NCBI RefSeq assembly: GCF_000378305.1
Contig: NZ_KB899538.1
Coordinates: forward strand, 1-64,000
Direction of reading: 5' to 3'
DNA from: Thioalkalivibrio sp. ALJ12
Lineage (GTDB): Bacteria; Pseudomonadota; Gammaproteobacteria; Ectothiorhodospirales; Ectothiorhodospiraceae
Length of the DNA stretch: 64,000 bases
Shown: piece by piece, positions 48,323 to 56,413 of the stretch
How the letters are laid out: each line of letters begins with the position of its first letter
How positions within the stretch are numbered: position 1 is the first letter of the stretch
Program-made: the position numbers and the translations under genes
Notes under the pieces: generated by a model
Databases searched by the model: none
What the model was told of the DNA's origin: nothing
What the model saw: the letters and a program-made list of their open reading frames with translations, nothing else

Positions 48323-50959
48323 CTACGCGAGCGCGCGTTCGATCACGTCACGCAGGTCGCGCGACAGTTCGAGCGCGGCGAGGCGCTCGAGTTCCGCGCG
48401 CATCTGTTCGCCGCGGGCGCTGTCCACCTTCTGCCAGCGGGTCAGCGGCTGGGCCAGGCGCGCGGCGGTCTGCGGGTTCATCGCATCCAGCTTCTCGACG
48501 AAGCCGCCCATGCGGCGGTAGCCCGCGCCGTCCTCCTGGTGGAAGTGGCGTTCGTTGCGCGCCATGAAAGGCCCCAATACCGCGCGCACCCGGTTCGGGT
48601 TGGTCCAGCGGAACCCCGGGTGCTCCAGCAGCGCGTCCAGGCGCTCGAAGCCGCCCGGGACCTGACTGCCGGCCTGCAGCCCGAAGTACTTGTCCAGCAC
48701 CAGCGGGTCGTCGCGGTAGCGCTGTTCGAAGTCCGTCAGCAGCACCTGGCGGGCCTCGTGATCGAGCTCGTTCACCGCATTCAGCGCGCCCATGCGCATG
48801 GTCATGCTGCGCGCCTTCTGGTACTGCGCCAGGGCCTCGGGCACCGCAGCCTGGTCGCCGGCCGCCACGCGCAGCGCCAGCAGGCGGTTGCGCAGCTGGC
48901 GCCGGCCCATCGCCTCGGCGGTGAAGGCGCCGTTGTCCACATCGTCCAGCTTCGGCTGGATCTGCTGCATCGCACCCGCCAGCGGGGCATAGAGGCGCTT
49001 CTCCAGGTCGTCGCGCTCCATGCGCAGGCGCACCGGGTCGACGCGCTCGAACAGCTCGGCCAGCTCGCGCGTGGGCGGCAGCTGCAGGATGGTCGCCAGC
49101 AGCACCGGCTCGATCGCCGGGGCCTCGATCAGGGCATGCAGGGCGTGCTCGATGGCGGCCTCCAGCGCGGAGTCGGCGGCGTCATCCTCGATGCGCGCAC
49201 GGATTGCGCGGCGGAACAGGGTCTGCGCCGCCTCCCAGCGGGCGAAGGCGTCGTCGTCGTGCGCCAGCAGGTGAGCCAGTTCGTCCACGCCCTGATTGGC
49301 GTTCAGGATCACCGGGGCGGAGAAGCCGCGCAGCCAGGAGATCGCGACCGGCTCGGCAGACAGATTCTCGAAGCAGAAGGTGTGCTCGGCGGCATCCAGC
49401 TCCAGAACCCATTCGTCGCACTCGGCGGCGTCGCCCTCGCGGAGGGCCTGGATCCGCCGCCCCTGGGCATCGAGAAAGGCCATGCGCACCGGGATCACGA
49501 GCGGATCCTTGTGGTCCTGCCCGGGCGTTGGCGGGGTCTCCTGCGCGAGCGTGATGCGGGCGGGACCACCGGGGCCGTCAAAGGCGGTACTCGCGGTCAC
49601 ATGCGGCGTGCCGGCCTGGGTGTACCAGCGCTTGAAGCGGGAGAGATCGCGACCGCTGGCCTCGGCCATCACCGCGACAAAGTCGTCCGTCGTCACGGCC
49701 TGGCCATCGAAGCGCTCGAAGTAGAGGTCCAGCCCGCGGCGGAAGGTCTCGCGCCCGATCAGGGTGCGCAGCATGCGGATCAGCTCCGCGCCCTTCTCGT
49801 AAACGGTCAGGGTGTAGAAGTTGTTGATCTCGGCGTAGTGGTCCGGGCGCACCGGGTGTGCCAGCGGTCCGGCGTCCTCCGGGAACTGGAAGGCGCGCAG
49901 CATGGCGACATCGTCGATGCGCTTGACGCCAAACAGAGTGCAGTCGGTGGTGAACTCCTGGTCGCGGAAGACCGTAAGCCCCTCCTTCAGCGACAGCTGG
50001 AACCAGTCGCGGCAGGTCACGCGGTTGCCGGACCAGTTGTGGAAATACTCGTGGGCGATCACCGACTCGATGGCGACAAAGTCGCTGTCGGTGGCGGTGT
50101 CGGGGCTGGCCAGCACGTACTTGGCGTTGAACAGGTTCAGCCCCTTGTTCTCCATCGCCCCCATGTTGAAGTCGTCCACCGCGACGATCATGTACACGTC
50201 CAGATCGTATTCGCGGCCGAAGGCCTCCTCGTCATAACGCATCGCGCGCTTCAGCGAGGCCAGCGCATGATCGCAACGATCCGCGTTATGCGCCTCCACA
50301 AACAGCTCCAGCGCGACCTCGCGCCCGGACATGGTCGTGAAGGTGTCGCGCTGGCAGGCCAGATCCCCGGCGACCAGCGCAAACAGGTACGACGGCTTGG
50401 GGAACGGGTCCTCCCACACCGCGTAGTGGCGCCCGCCGTCCAGCTCGCCGGCCTCCACGCGGTTGCCGTTGGCCAGCAGCACCGGGTACTGCCCCCGGTC
50501 CGCCTCCAGCCGCACGCGGTAGGTGGTCAGCACATCCGGACGGTCGGGGAAGAACGTGATGCGGCGAAAGCCCTCCGGCTCGCACTGCGTGCACAAATTG
50601 CCGCTGGAGGCGTACAGGCCTTCCAGCGCGGTGTTCTGCTCCGGGTGGCAACGGCTGACGATCTCCAGCCGCGCCGACTCCGGCAGGCCGTGCAGCAGCA
50701 GGCCCTCGCCGTCCTGCTCCAGAAGGCCTTCGCCCGGCTCCGCGCCATCCACGGTCAGCGACACCAGCTCCACGCCATCGCCGTAGAGCCGCAGCGCCCC
50801 GTTCGGCTCCGCCGCCTGCGGATTGCGCCGCACCGCCATGCGCGTGGTCACCTCGGTCGCCGCCGCCGCCAGGTCGAAGTCCAGCTCCAGGCTCTCCACC
50901 ACAAACGCCGGCGGCTGGTAATCGCTCAGATAAACCGCCTGGGGACTCGCATCACGCAT
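48323..50959 (-). CDS. pepN: Aminopeptidase N
   Basis: Cytosolic zinc M1 aminopeptidase with broad specificity. It has 878 residues, matching the E. coli length. The substrate-binding GAMEN motif (in FNMGAMENKGLN) and the zinc motif HEYFHNW with the third ligand Glu in SLKEG are near residues 255-320. The C-terminal helical domain DUF3458 is complete. It is flanked on both sides by intergenic repeats and appears to be a single-gene unit. Confidence 0.97.
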   Translation of the reverse strand: MRDASPQAVYLSDYQPPAFVVESLELDFDLAAAATEVTTRMAVRRNPQAAEPNGALRLYGDGVELVSLTVDGAEPGEGLLEQDGEGLLLHGLPESARLEIVSRCHPEQNTALEGLYASSGNLCTQCEPEGFRRITFFPDRPDVLTTYRVRLEADRGQYPVLLANGNRVEAGELDGGRHYAVWEDPFPKPSYLFALVAGDLACQRDTFTTMSGREVALELFVEAHNADRCDHALASLKRAMRYDEEAFGREYDLDVYMIVAVDDFNMGAMENKGLNLFNAKYVLASPDTATDSDFVAIESVIAHEYFHNWSGNRVTCRDWFQLSLKEGLTVFRDQEFTTDCTLFGVKRIDDVAMLRAFQFPEDAGPLAHPVRPDHYAEINNFYTLTVYEKGAELIRMLRTLIGRETFRRGLDLYFERFDGQAVTTDDFVAVMAEASGRDLSRFKRWYTQAGTPHVTASTAFDGPGGPARITLAQETPPTPGQDHKDPLVIPVRMAFLDAQGRRIQALREGDAAECDEWVLELDAAEHTFCFENLSAEPVAISWLRGFSAPVILNANQGVDELAHLLAHDDDAFARWEAAQTLFRRAIRARIEDDAADSALEAAIEHALHALIEAPAIEPVLLATILQLPPTRELAELFERVDPVRLRMERDDLEKRLYAPLAGAMQQIQPKLDDVDNGAFTAEAMGRRQLRNRLLALRVAAGDQAAVPEALAQYQKARSMTMRMGALNAVNELDHEARQVLLTDFEQRYRDDPLVLDKYFGLQAGSQVPGGFERLDALLEHPGFRWTNPNRVRAVLGPFMARNERHFHQEDGAGYRRMGGFVEKLDAMNPQTAARLAQPLTRWQKVDSARGEQMRAELERLAALELSRDLRDVIERALA

Positions 50960-51037
50960 TCCAAACTCCAGTCATCAATCGCTTTCCACACGTATCACGC
51001 CCGGCAAGCACGAACGCTAAACCCCGACAAAGGCAAC

Positions 51038-51074
51038 GTCATTGCGAGGCGCCGCAGGCGCCGCGGCAACCTCC
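51038..51074 (+). repeat. Dispersed palindromic repeat, copy 1
   Basis: CGTCATTGCGAGGCGCCGCA begins a roughly 37-base unit with an internal palindrome (GCGCCGCAGGCGCC). It is the first of three related copies in the 322-base gene-free stretch between pepN and tatD. Confidence 0.75.
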
Positions 51075-51120
51075 ATCCATCACCCCCCACGTTTCTCGGC
51101 CCAACCACCGGGGTTCCTCA

Positions 51121-51156
51121 CAGAGATCGCCACGTCGCTGCGCTCCTCGCGATGAC
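51121..51156 (-). repeat. Dispersed palindromic repeat, copy 2 (inverted)
   Basis: Read on the minus strand: GTCATCGCGAGGAGCGCAGC, then GACGTGGCGATCTCTG. It is the inverted partner of the next copy. Units of this type, with CATTGCGAGGAGC-N-GACGNGGCNATCTC, are recurrent in many proteobacterial genomes. Confidence 0.8.
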
Positions 51157-51169
51157 ACCGTCTCTTCCC

Positions 51170-51208
51170 GTCATTGCGAGGAGCCGAAGGCGACGCGGCA
51201 ATCTCTCG
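51170..51208 (+). repeat. Dispersed palindromic repeat, copy 3
   Basis: GTCATTGCGAGGAGCCGAAG then GCGACGCGGCAATCTCTCG. With copy 2 it forms a head-to-head inverted pair separated by 13 bases, able to fold into a long cruciform or hairpin downstream of nothing and upstream of tatD. Confidence 0.8.
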
Positions 51209-51281
51209 ACCGAACCCCGACTTGTACCCCGACCAGCGCCGGAAACTGGCACCACAACAACAATCCGTTAGCATACCGCGC

Positions 51282-52103
51282 ATGGAATGGATCGATATCT
51301 GCTTCAACCTCACCCACGAATCCTTCAACAAGGAACGCGACGAGGTCCTCGAACGCGCCCGAGAGGCCGGCGTGTCCTGGATGCTGATCACCGGCGCCGA
51401 CGCCCACCAGAGCGAAAAGTGCCTGGAGATCGCCGACCAGTACCCGGACTGCTGCCGCGCCACGCTGGGCTTGCATCCGCACTTGGCAAAGCAGTGGACC
51501 GACGCGATCGCCGCGCGGTTCAGTGACCTCGCACGCGCGGACGCCAACGTCGTCGCCATGGGCGAGATGGGGCTGGACTACAACCGCGACCACTCGCCGC
51601 GCCCGCAGCAGCGCATCGCCTTCGAGGCCCAGCTGGAGCTGGCCGCCGACCTCGGCCTGCCGGTATTCCTGCACGAGCGCGACGCCCACCACGACTTCGC
51701 CCAGATCCTGCGGCGCTGGCGCGACAAGCTGCCGGCCGCTGTGGTGCACTGCTTTACCGGCGAGGCCGATGCCCTGGCGGAATACCTCGACCTCGACTGC
51801 CACATCGGCATCACCGGCTGGGTCTGCGACGAACGCCGCGGCACCCACCTGCACCCGCTGGTGCCGCGCATCCCGCGCGGCCGCCTGATGATCGAGACCG
51901 ACGCGCCCTACCTCCTGCCACGCACCCTGCCGAAGGGCAGCGGCAAGAAGATCGGCAACGGCCGGCGCAACGAACCCGCCTTCCTCCCCCACATCGGCGA
52001 ATACGTGGCCCACCTGCGCGACGAGACCCCGGAAGACCTCGCCGCCCACACGACCGCCACCGCCACCGCCTTCTACAACCTGCCCGAAACCGCCGGTGCC
52101 TGA
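51282..52103 (+). CDS. tatD: TatD family metal-dependent hydrolase
   Basis: Predicted 3'-5' DNase or DNA-repair hydrolase of the amidohydrolase fold. It has 273 residues. It starts MEWIDICFNLTHESF, which lacks the usual N-terminal HxH and matches E. coli TatD (INLTSSQF-type) rather than YcfH. TLGLHPHLAK, GEMGLDYNRDHSP, VFLHERDA, VVHCFTG and the C-terminal ETDAPYLLPRTL are present. The last bases overlap the next gene's start by 8. Confidence 0.93.
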   Translation: MEWIDICFNLTHESFNKERDEVLERAREAGVSWMLITGADAHQSEKCLEIADQYPDCCRATLGLHPHLAKQWTDAIAARFSDLARADANVVAMGEMGLDYNRDHSPRPQQRIAFEAQLELAADLGLPVFLHERDAHHDFAQILRRWRDKLPAAVVHCFTGEADALAEYLDLDCHIGITGWVCDERRGTHLHPLVPRIPRGRLMIETDAPYLLPRTLPKGSGKKIGNGRRNEPAFLPHIGEYVAHLRDETPEDLAAHTTATATAFYNLPETAGA

Positions 52104-52863
52104 ACCCCCGGACAGCGGGTCGCAACGCGTCGCGCTGGTCACCGGCGCGGCGCTCGGGATCGGCCTCGGCATTACCAAGCGCCTGGTGCGGGATGGCTGG
52201 CAGGTCGTGCTGGCCGATATCGACGGCCCCGAATGCCAACGGGCCGCCACGCGGCTGGGCCCCACCGCCCGGGCCATCACGCTGGATGTCCGCGACGAGG
52301 AACAGGTCCGCGAGGCGGTGCGACGCACGGAAGAATGGCACGGCGGCCTGGATGCCCTGGTGAACAACGCCGGCATCAGCGACCCGCACTCCGGACCACT
52401 GGAAGAGCTGGAACTCGCCGACTGGAAGCGCTGGCTGGACACCAACCTCACCGGCGCCTTCCTGCTCGCCAAGCATGCTCTGCCGCTGCTGCACCGCCGC
52501 CGGGGCGCCATCGTCAACATCAGCTCCACCCGCGCCCTGCAGTCAGAACCGGACACCGAGGCCTACGCCGCGAGCAAGGGCGGACTGGACGCCTTCACCC
52601 ACGCCCTGGCGATCAGCGCCGGCCCGGGGGTCCGCGTCAACGCCATCCGCCCCGGCTGGATCGACACCCGCAGTCCCGAGCAGCAACAGGCCGAGCCGCT
52701 GTCCGCACAGGACCACACCCAGCATCCGGCCGGGCGCGTCGGCCAGCCCGGCGACATCGCCGCCCTCACCGCCTTTCTGCTCGGCCCCGACGCCGGCTTC
52801 GTCACCGGCCAGATCTGGACCGCCGACGGCGGCATGACCCGCCGCATGATCTACGCCGACTGA
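52096..52863 (+). CDS. Short-chain dehydrogenase/reductase
   Basis: NAD(P)-dependent oxidoreductase of unknown substrate. It has 255 residues from a GTG overlapping the end of tatD. The nucleotide motif VTGAALGIGLGI (TGxxxGxG), LVNNAGIS, the catalytic Ser in NISSTRA and YAASK are complete, and the C-terminus FVTGQIWTADGGMTRRM is typical. An Asp (LADID) after beta-2 suggests a preference for NAD. Confidence 0.92.
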   Translation: MPEPPDSGSQRVALVTGAALGIGLGITKRLVRDGWQVVLADIDGPECQRAATRLGPTARAITLDVRDEEQVREAVRRTEEWHGGLDALVNNAGISDPHSGPLEELELADWKRWLDTNLTGAFLLAKHALPLLHRRRGAIVNISSTRALQSEPDTEAYAASKGGLDAFTHALAISAGPGVRVNAIRPGWIDTRSPEQQQAEPLSAQDHTQHPAGRVGQPGDIAALTAFLLGPDAGFVTGQIWTADGGMTRRMIYAD

Positions 52864-52889
52864 CTCGTTCCGGCGACGGAACAGATCCG

Positions 52890-55529
52890 TCACCCCGTAC
52901 CCGTCAAAGTCGAGCCGGCCCGGAAGCAGACGAGGCGCTGCTGCACCACGTCGGCGACCACCCGCAGGGCGGCGTCGCGGGTGTCATGGACCTGCACGGT
53001 TGCGAGTACCGCGGGGTCCACAGGGTCCCCGATGTCGACCTCGGGCGTGTGCGCGGGGTGCCGGTCGAGCCAGGCGGGGTGGTACTCGCAGTCCGCCTCG
53101 GCGGGGAACAGCGCAGCGTAGGCGATCCGCGCCTCCACCAGGTCCTGGAAGAAGTGGCTGCCGAACGAGAGGTCGGGGACGATGCCGGCATCGGGGTCGG
53201 CCACCTCCACCAGTATGCGCACGCGGTCAATATCGGCGAAGCGCACGGGCACGCCCAGTTCGGGGGTGCTGGTGCCCCAGCGGCCGGGGCCGATCAGGAG
53301 CGTGGTGCAGTCACCAGGGGTGGCATACTGGCGGTTGAGGGCGCCCACCAGGCGGGCGACGGCGTATTTCTGCGGGCGGGGCAGCTCGGCGTAGCGTGCG
53401 CCGTCCACGCGGATGACGCGGTCGATGGCAAGGTCCAGATTGCCGCCCATAAAGCGGCCCTGGCTGGCGAACAGCAGCCGCTGCGGGTCGACCTTCCCGG
53501 GCAGTTCCACCGGCCGGTCGCTGCCCAGGGTGGCGAGCGGCCGGCACTGCACCAGGTTCACGCCGGCGTTGCCTTCGGCGTCGAGGTGCACAGTGAACTC
53601 GACGTCCACCGGGTGGGCGTAGGCGGCCTCCAGGGTCTTGAGCAGGTCGCGCATCAGCGGGGCGAAGCCGGTGCGCTGCAGCAGCGGGGTGAAGGTCACC
53701 CGCCACAAGCGCTCCTCGCGCCCCTGTTCGCGGGCGCGGCGGCGGGCCTCACGGTCGACCTCGCCGAGCAGGTTCAGGGGCAGGTCCGGCGCGGCCTCGG
53801 CCAGTTCCTGGATGGGGACGACGGCCTCGCGGTTGGCCTGGATGTCGAGGACGTCGGCGGCGTGCTGCGAATAGCGGTACGCCTCCTCCGGGCTGCGAAA
53901 CGGCCGCCGTTCGGGCTGGTCCAGTGCCACCACGCAGGCATGGTCGCGCGCGACCCGGTCCACCGCGCGGGTGCCCAGACCCAGCACCAGGCGCAGCATC
54001 CCGGCGGACGGATCCAGCGCGCCGTCCCAGACGAAGGTGTTCCACGAGACCCCGACCCCGGCGGCGTCCGGAAGGTAGTAGTGCCCGTGGTAGCGGCCGT
54101 TGACCCGCTGCAGCAGCAGCGCCATGGGTTCTTCCTGATCCATCAGGCCACGCTGCTGGCGGTAGCTCAACGCGTCGTCGCTCATGGTCGAGGCATAGAC
54201 CCGGCGGATGGCGTCCTCCAGCTGCGCCAGACGCTCGCCGGGACTGCCCTGGTTTACGCAGAACACGCTCTCGTACTTGCCGGCAAAGGCGTTGCCGAAG
54301 CCGTCTTCCAGGAGGCTGCTGGAACGCACCAGGATCGGGTACTGCCCGTAGTGGTCGAGCACCCGCTCCAGCTCGCGGCGCACCTCCGGCGGGATCTCGC
54401 CGTGCAGCATGTCCCGGCGCAGGCTGCGCGCCTCGTCGAAGTAACCCTCCGCGGTGCGCTGGCGCATCAGCCGCGGCCACCAGCCGTTGTGCACCAGATA
54501 GGCGTAGTACACGTCCGCCCCGATGAAGTGCGAGTCGTGGGGCTCCAGCGCCCGCCTCCAGCGCTGCGGGTCCTGCGCGAGCAGCATGCGCCGCGCCAGC
54601 AGCATGCCCGCAGCCTTGCCGCCGATGTAGCCGCTGCCGACCATGTGGCTGCGGACCGCCAGCAGTTCCTCCAGCCCGAGGTGACGCCGCGCCAGTTCCA
54701 GCAGGCGCTCGTCGCGGCCGATCAGCACCCGCAGGATCTCGTCCTGCACCCGGGCACGGTCGGCCGCCGGCGCCCCCTCCGCCAGCGCATCGGAGGCGGC
54801 GAGGAACAGGCGGTCCCAGTAGTCCAGTAGCTGCCGGCCGTGCGGGGGCCCGGGGCGCTGCTCCTCCAGCAACGCCTGCAGCCGCGTGGCCTCGCTGCTG
54901 TCCACCACCGGCACGAACTGCGTACCGTGCTGACGGTGCGGCAGGAACATCGTCGGCGAGCTGCGCTGCCACACCTTCACCGGCTGCACATGCACCGCCT
55001 CGCCGGCGCGGCGCACGTCGATCAGCACCTGCGTGGTCTCGCGGATGCGCGACAGCGTGGTGTGCGAATGGCTGTGCGGATGCAGCGCGAACCAGGCCAC
55101 CGTATCCATCTCGTACAGATAGGGGCAGATGGCGCGGAAGAAGTTGCCCACCATGTGGTCGGTGGCCCAGGCCTCCAGCAGGTCGGAGAGGCAGTCGCAC
55201 AGATAAAAGGCGCCGCGACCATGCTCGGTGATCAGGCGGAACACATGGCGGGTAAACGGCTCGAAGCCGCGTAACGCGTCGATGGCGACCACTTCGATGC
55301 CCGGGCCCGGCTCCACCAGCGGCGCATGCGCGCCAAAGCGCAGATAGATGATGGAACGGTCCTGGGCGCGGGCGGCGGCCACGAACGGCCGGACAAAGCG
55401 GCGGTAGTCCGCGATGTCATCGACCCGCCAGACCACGTTGTCGCCGATCCGCAGTCCGTCGAGCACCCGATCCAGGCCGTCCAGCCCGGTGGAGACTGCC
55501 TCGTGCTGAGGTTGGCGATCGGTGGCCAT
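52890..55529 (-). CDS. Fusion of a degenerate RecA/KaiC-like domain with a PEP-synthase-type ATP-grasp domain
   Basis: An 879-residue protein. Residues about 10-230 begin STGLDGLDRVLDGLRIGDNV, as in KaiC-type ATPases, but the Walker A lysine loop is missing (GDNVVWRVDDIADY). Residues about 320-720 match the PEP/pyruvate-binding ATP-grasp domain: GYIGGKAAGMLLARRM, ILVRSSSLLEDGFGNAFAGK, YESVFCVNQG and VDVEFTVHL with NLVQCRPLA. There is no phosphohistidine swivel or PEP-binding barrel, so it is not a complete PEP synthase. A C-terminal region of about 150 residues has GPGRWGTSTPELGVPV. The ATG at 55529 gives MATDRQPQHEAV. Its function is unknown; phosphoryl or pyrophosphoryl transfer to a partner is one possibility. 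Confidence 0.75.
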   Translation of the reverse strand: MATDRQPQHEAVSTGLDGLDRVLDGLRIGDNVVWRVDDIADYRRFVRPFVAAARAQDRSIIYLRFGAHAPLVEPGPGIEVVAIDALRGFEPFTRHVFRLITEHGRGAFYLCDCLSDLLEAWATDHMVGNFFRAICPYLYEMDTVAWFALHPHSHSHTTLSRIRETTQVLIDVRRAGEAVHVQPVKVWQRSSPTMFLPHRQHGTQFVPVVDSSEATRLQALLEEQRPGPPHGRQLLDYWDRLFLAASDALAEGAPAADRARVQDEILRVLIGRDERLLELARRHLGLEELLAVRSHMVGSGYIGGKAAGMLLARRMLLAQDPQRWRRALEPHDSHFIGADVYYAYLVHNGWWPRLMRQRTAEGYFDEARSLRRDMLHGEIPPEVRRELERVLDHYGQYPILVRSSSLLEDGFGNAFAGKYESVFCVNQGSPGERLAQLEDAIRRVYASTMSDDALSYRQQRGLMDQEEPMALLLQRVNGRYHGHYYLPDAAGVGVSWNTFVWDGALDPSAGMLRLVLGLGTRAVDRVARDHACVVALDQPERRPFRSPEEAYRYSQHAADVLDIQANREAVVPIQELAEAAPDLPLNLLGEVDREARRRAREQGREERLWRVTFTPLLQRTGFAPLMRDLLKTLEAAYAHPVDVEFTVHLDAEGNAGVNLVQCRPLATLGSDRPVELPGKVDPQRLLFASQGRFMGGNLDLAIDRVIRVDGARYAELPRPQKYAVARLVGALNRQYATPGDCTTLLIGPGRWGTSTPELGVPVRFADIDRVRILVEVADPDAGIVPDLSFGSHFFQDLVEARIAYAALFPAEADCEYHPAWLDRHPAHTPEVDIGDPVDPAVLATVQVHDTRDAALRVVADVVQQRLVCFRAGSTLTGTG

Positions 55530-55681
55530 CAAGCGCCCGTGCGGTCTGGGCGCCCCACAGTACCCCCTGCCCCGCAGGTGCTCAACGCTCGGCACACCCA
55601 CCCGGCACCGCGAGTACACCCAGCAGGCGTCACTTGGCTTACCATGGACTGTCCTGCCCCAGCGGCAACAGGAGATCGACC

Positions 55682-56227
55682 ATGAAGACATCTTTGATTC
55701 TGACGCTCATCGGACCGGACCACCCGGGACTGGTCAGCGCGGTAGCGGCCCGGGCACGTGCGGCGGGCGGCAACTGGCTGGAGAGTCGGATGGCACATCT
55801 GGCCGGGCAGTTTGCCGGGGTGGTACTGCTGGAGGTGGATACCGAGAACGCCGACGCGCTGGAGGCCGCGCTGCGCGGGCTCGAAGGCGACGGGCTGCAG
55901 GTGCATATCCAGCGGGGCAGCGAACTGCCGCCGGCGGCGCGGCATCCGGTGGTGCTGGACCTGATCGGGCACGACCGACCGGGAATCGTGCAGGACATTA
56001 CCGCCGTGCTCTCGCACCACGGCGTAAGTGTCGAGACGCTGGAGACCGCCTGCGAGCCGGGCTCGATGACCGGCGAGCCGATGTTCCGCGCGATGGCCCG
56101 CCTGGGCGTTCCCGAGGACCTGGACCTGCACACACTGCAGGATGACCTGGAGGCCCTGGCCAACGAGCTGATGGTCGACCTCGAACTCCACGACCCGCTG
56201 CAGGAACCGCCCGAGGCCGTAGCCTGA
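55682..56227 (+). CDS. Double-ACT-domain protein, GcvR-like
   Basis: It has 181 residues with two ACT domains, starting LTLIGPDHPGLVSAVAARARAAGG and LDLIGHDRPGIVQDITAVLSHHG. This is the architecture of GcvR, the glycine cleavage system regulator, and of related small-molecule-sensing proteins. The ATG at 55682 follows AGGAGATCGACC. There is no gcv gene nearby, so the regulatory target is not evident. Confidence 0.82.
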   Translation: MKTSLILTLIGPDHPGLVSAVAARARAAGGNWLESRMAHLAGQFAGVVLLEVDTENADALEAALRGLEGDGLQVHIQRGSELPPAARHPVVLDLIGHDRPGIVQDITAVLSHHGVSVETLETACEPGSMTGEPMFRAMARLGVPEDLDLHTLQDDLEALANELMVDLELHDPLQEPPEAVA

Positions 56228-56275
56228 ACACCTCCCGACGCGGGTAGGCAACATCCTGCACCCACAGGCTGCCGT

Positions 56276-56339
56276 TGAGCGCAGCGAAACGCACCACTTC
56301 CCCGCTCGGTGCATCCCCCGATGCGATTCGCTTCGCTCA
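56276..56339. repeat. Inverted repeat between the GcvR-like and RimK-like genes
   Basis: TGAGCGCAGCGAAACGCA (56276-56293) is inverted at 56322-56339 with 16 of 18 bases matching. A short palindrome, ACGCC-AAT-GGCGT, follows at 56373-56385. The 186-base gap holds no gene. The pair could be a REP-like element or a bidirectional terminator between the converging genes. Confidence 0.55.
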
Positions 56340-56413
56340 TCACATCCTACGACGCTTCTTCATCCGGTCTGTACGCCAATGGCGTATAGCGTAACGCCGT
56401 TCAACGCGCCACG

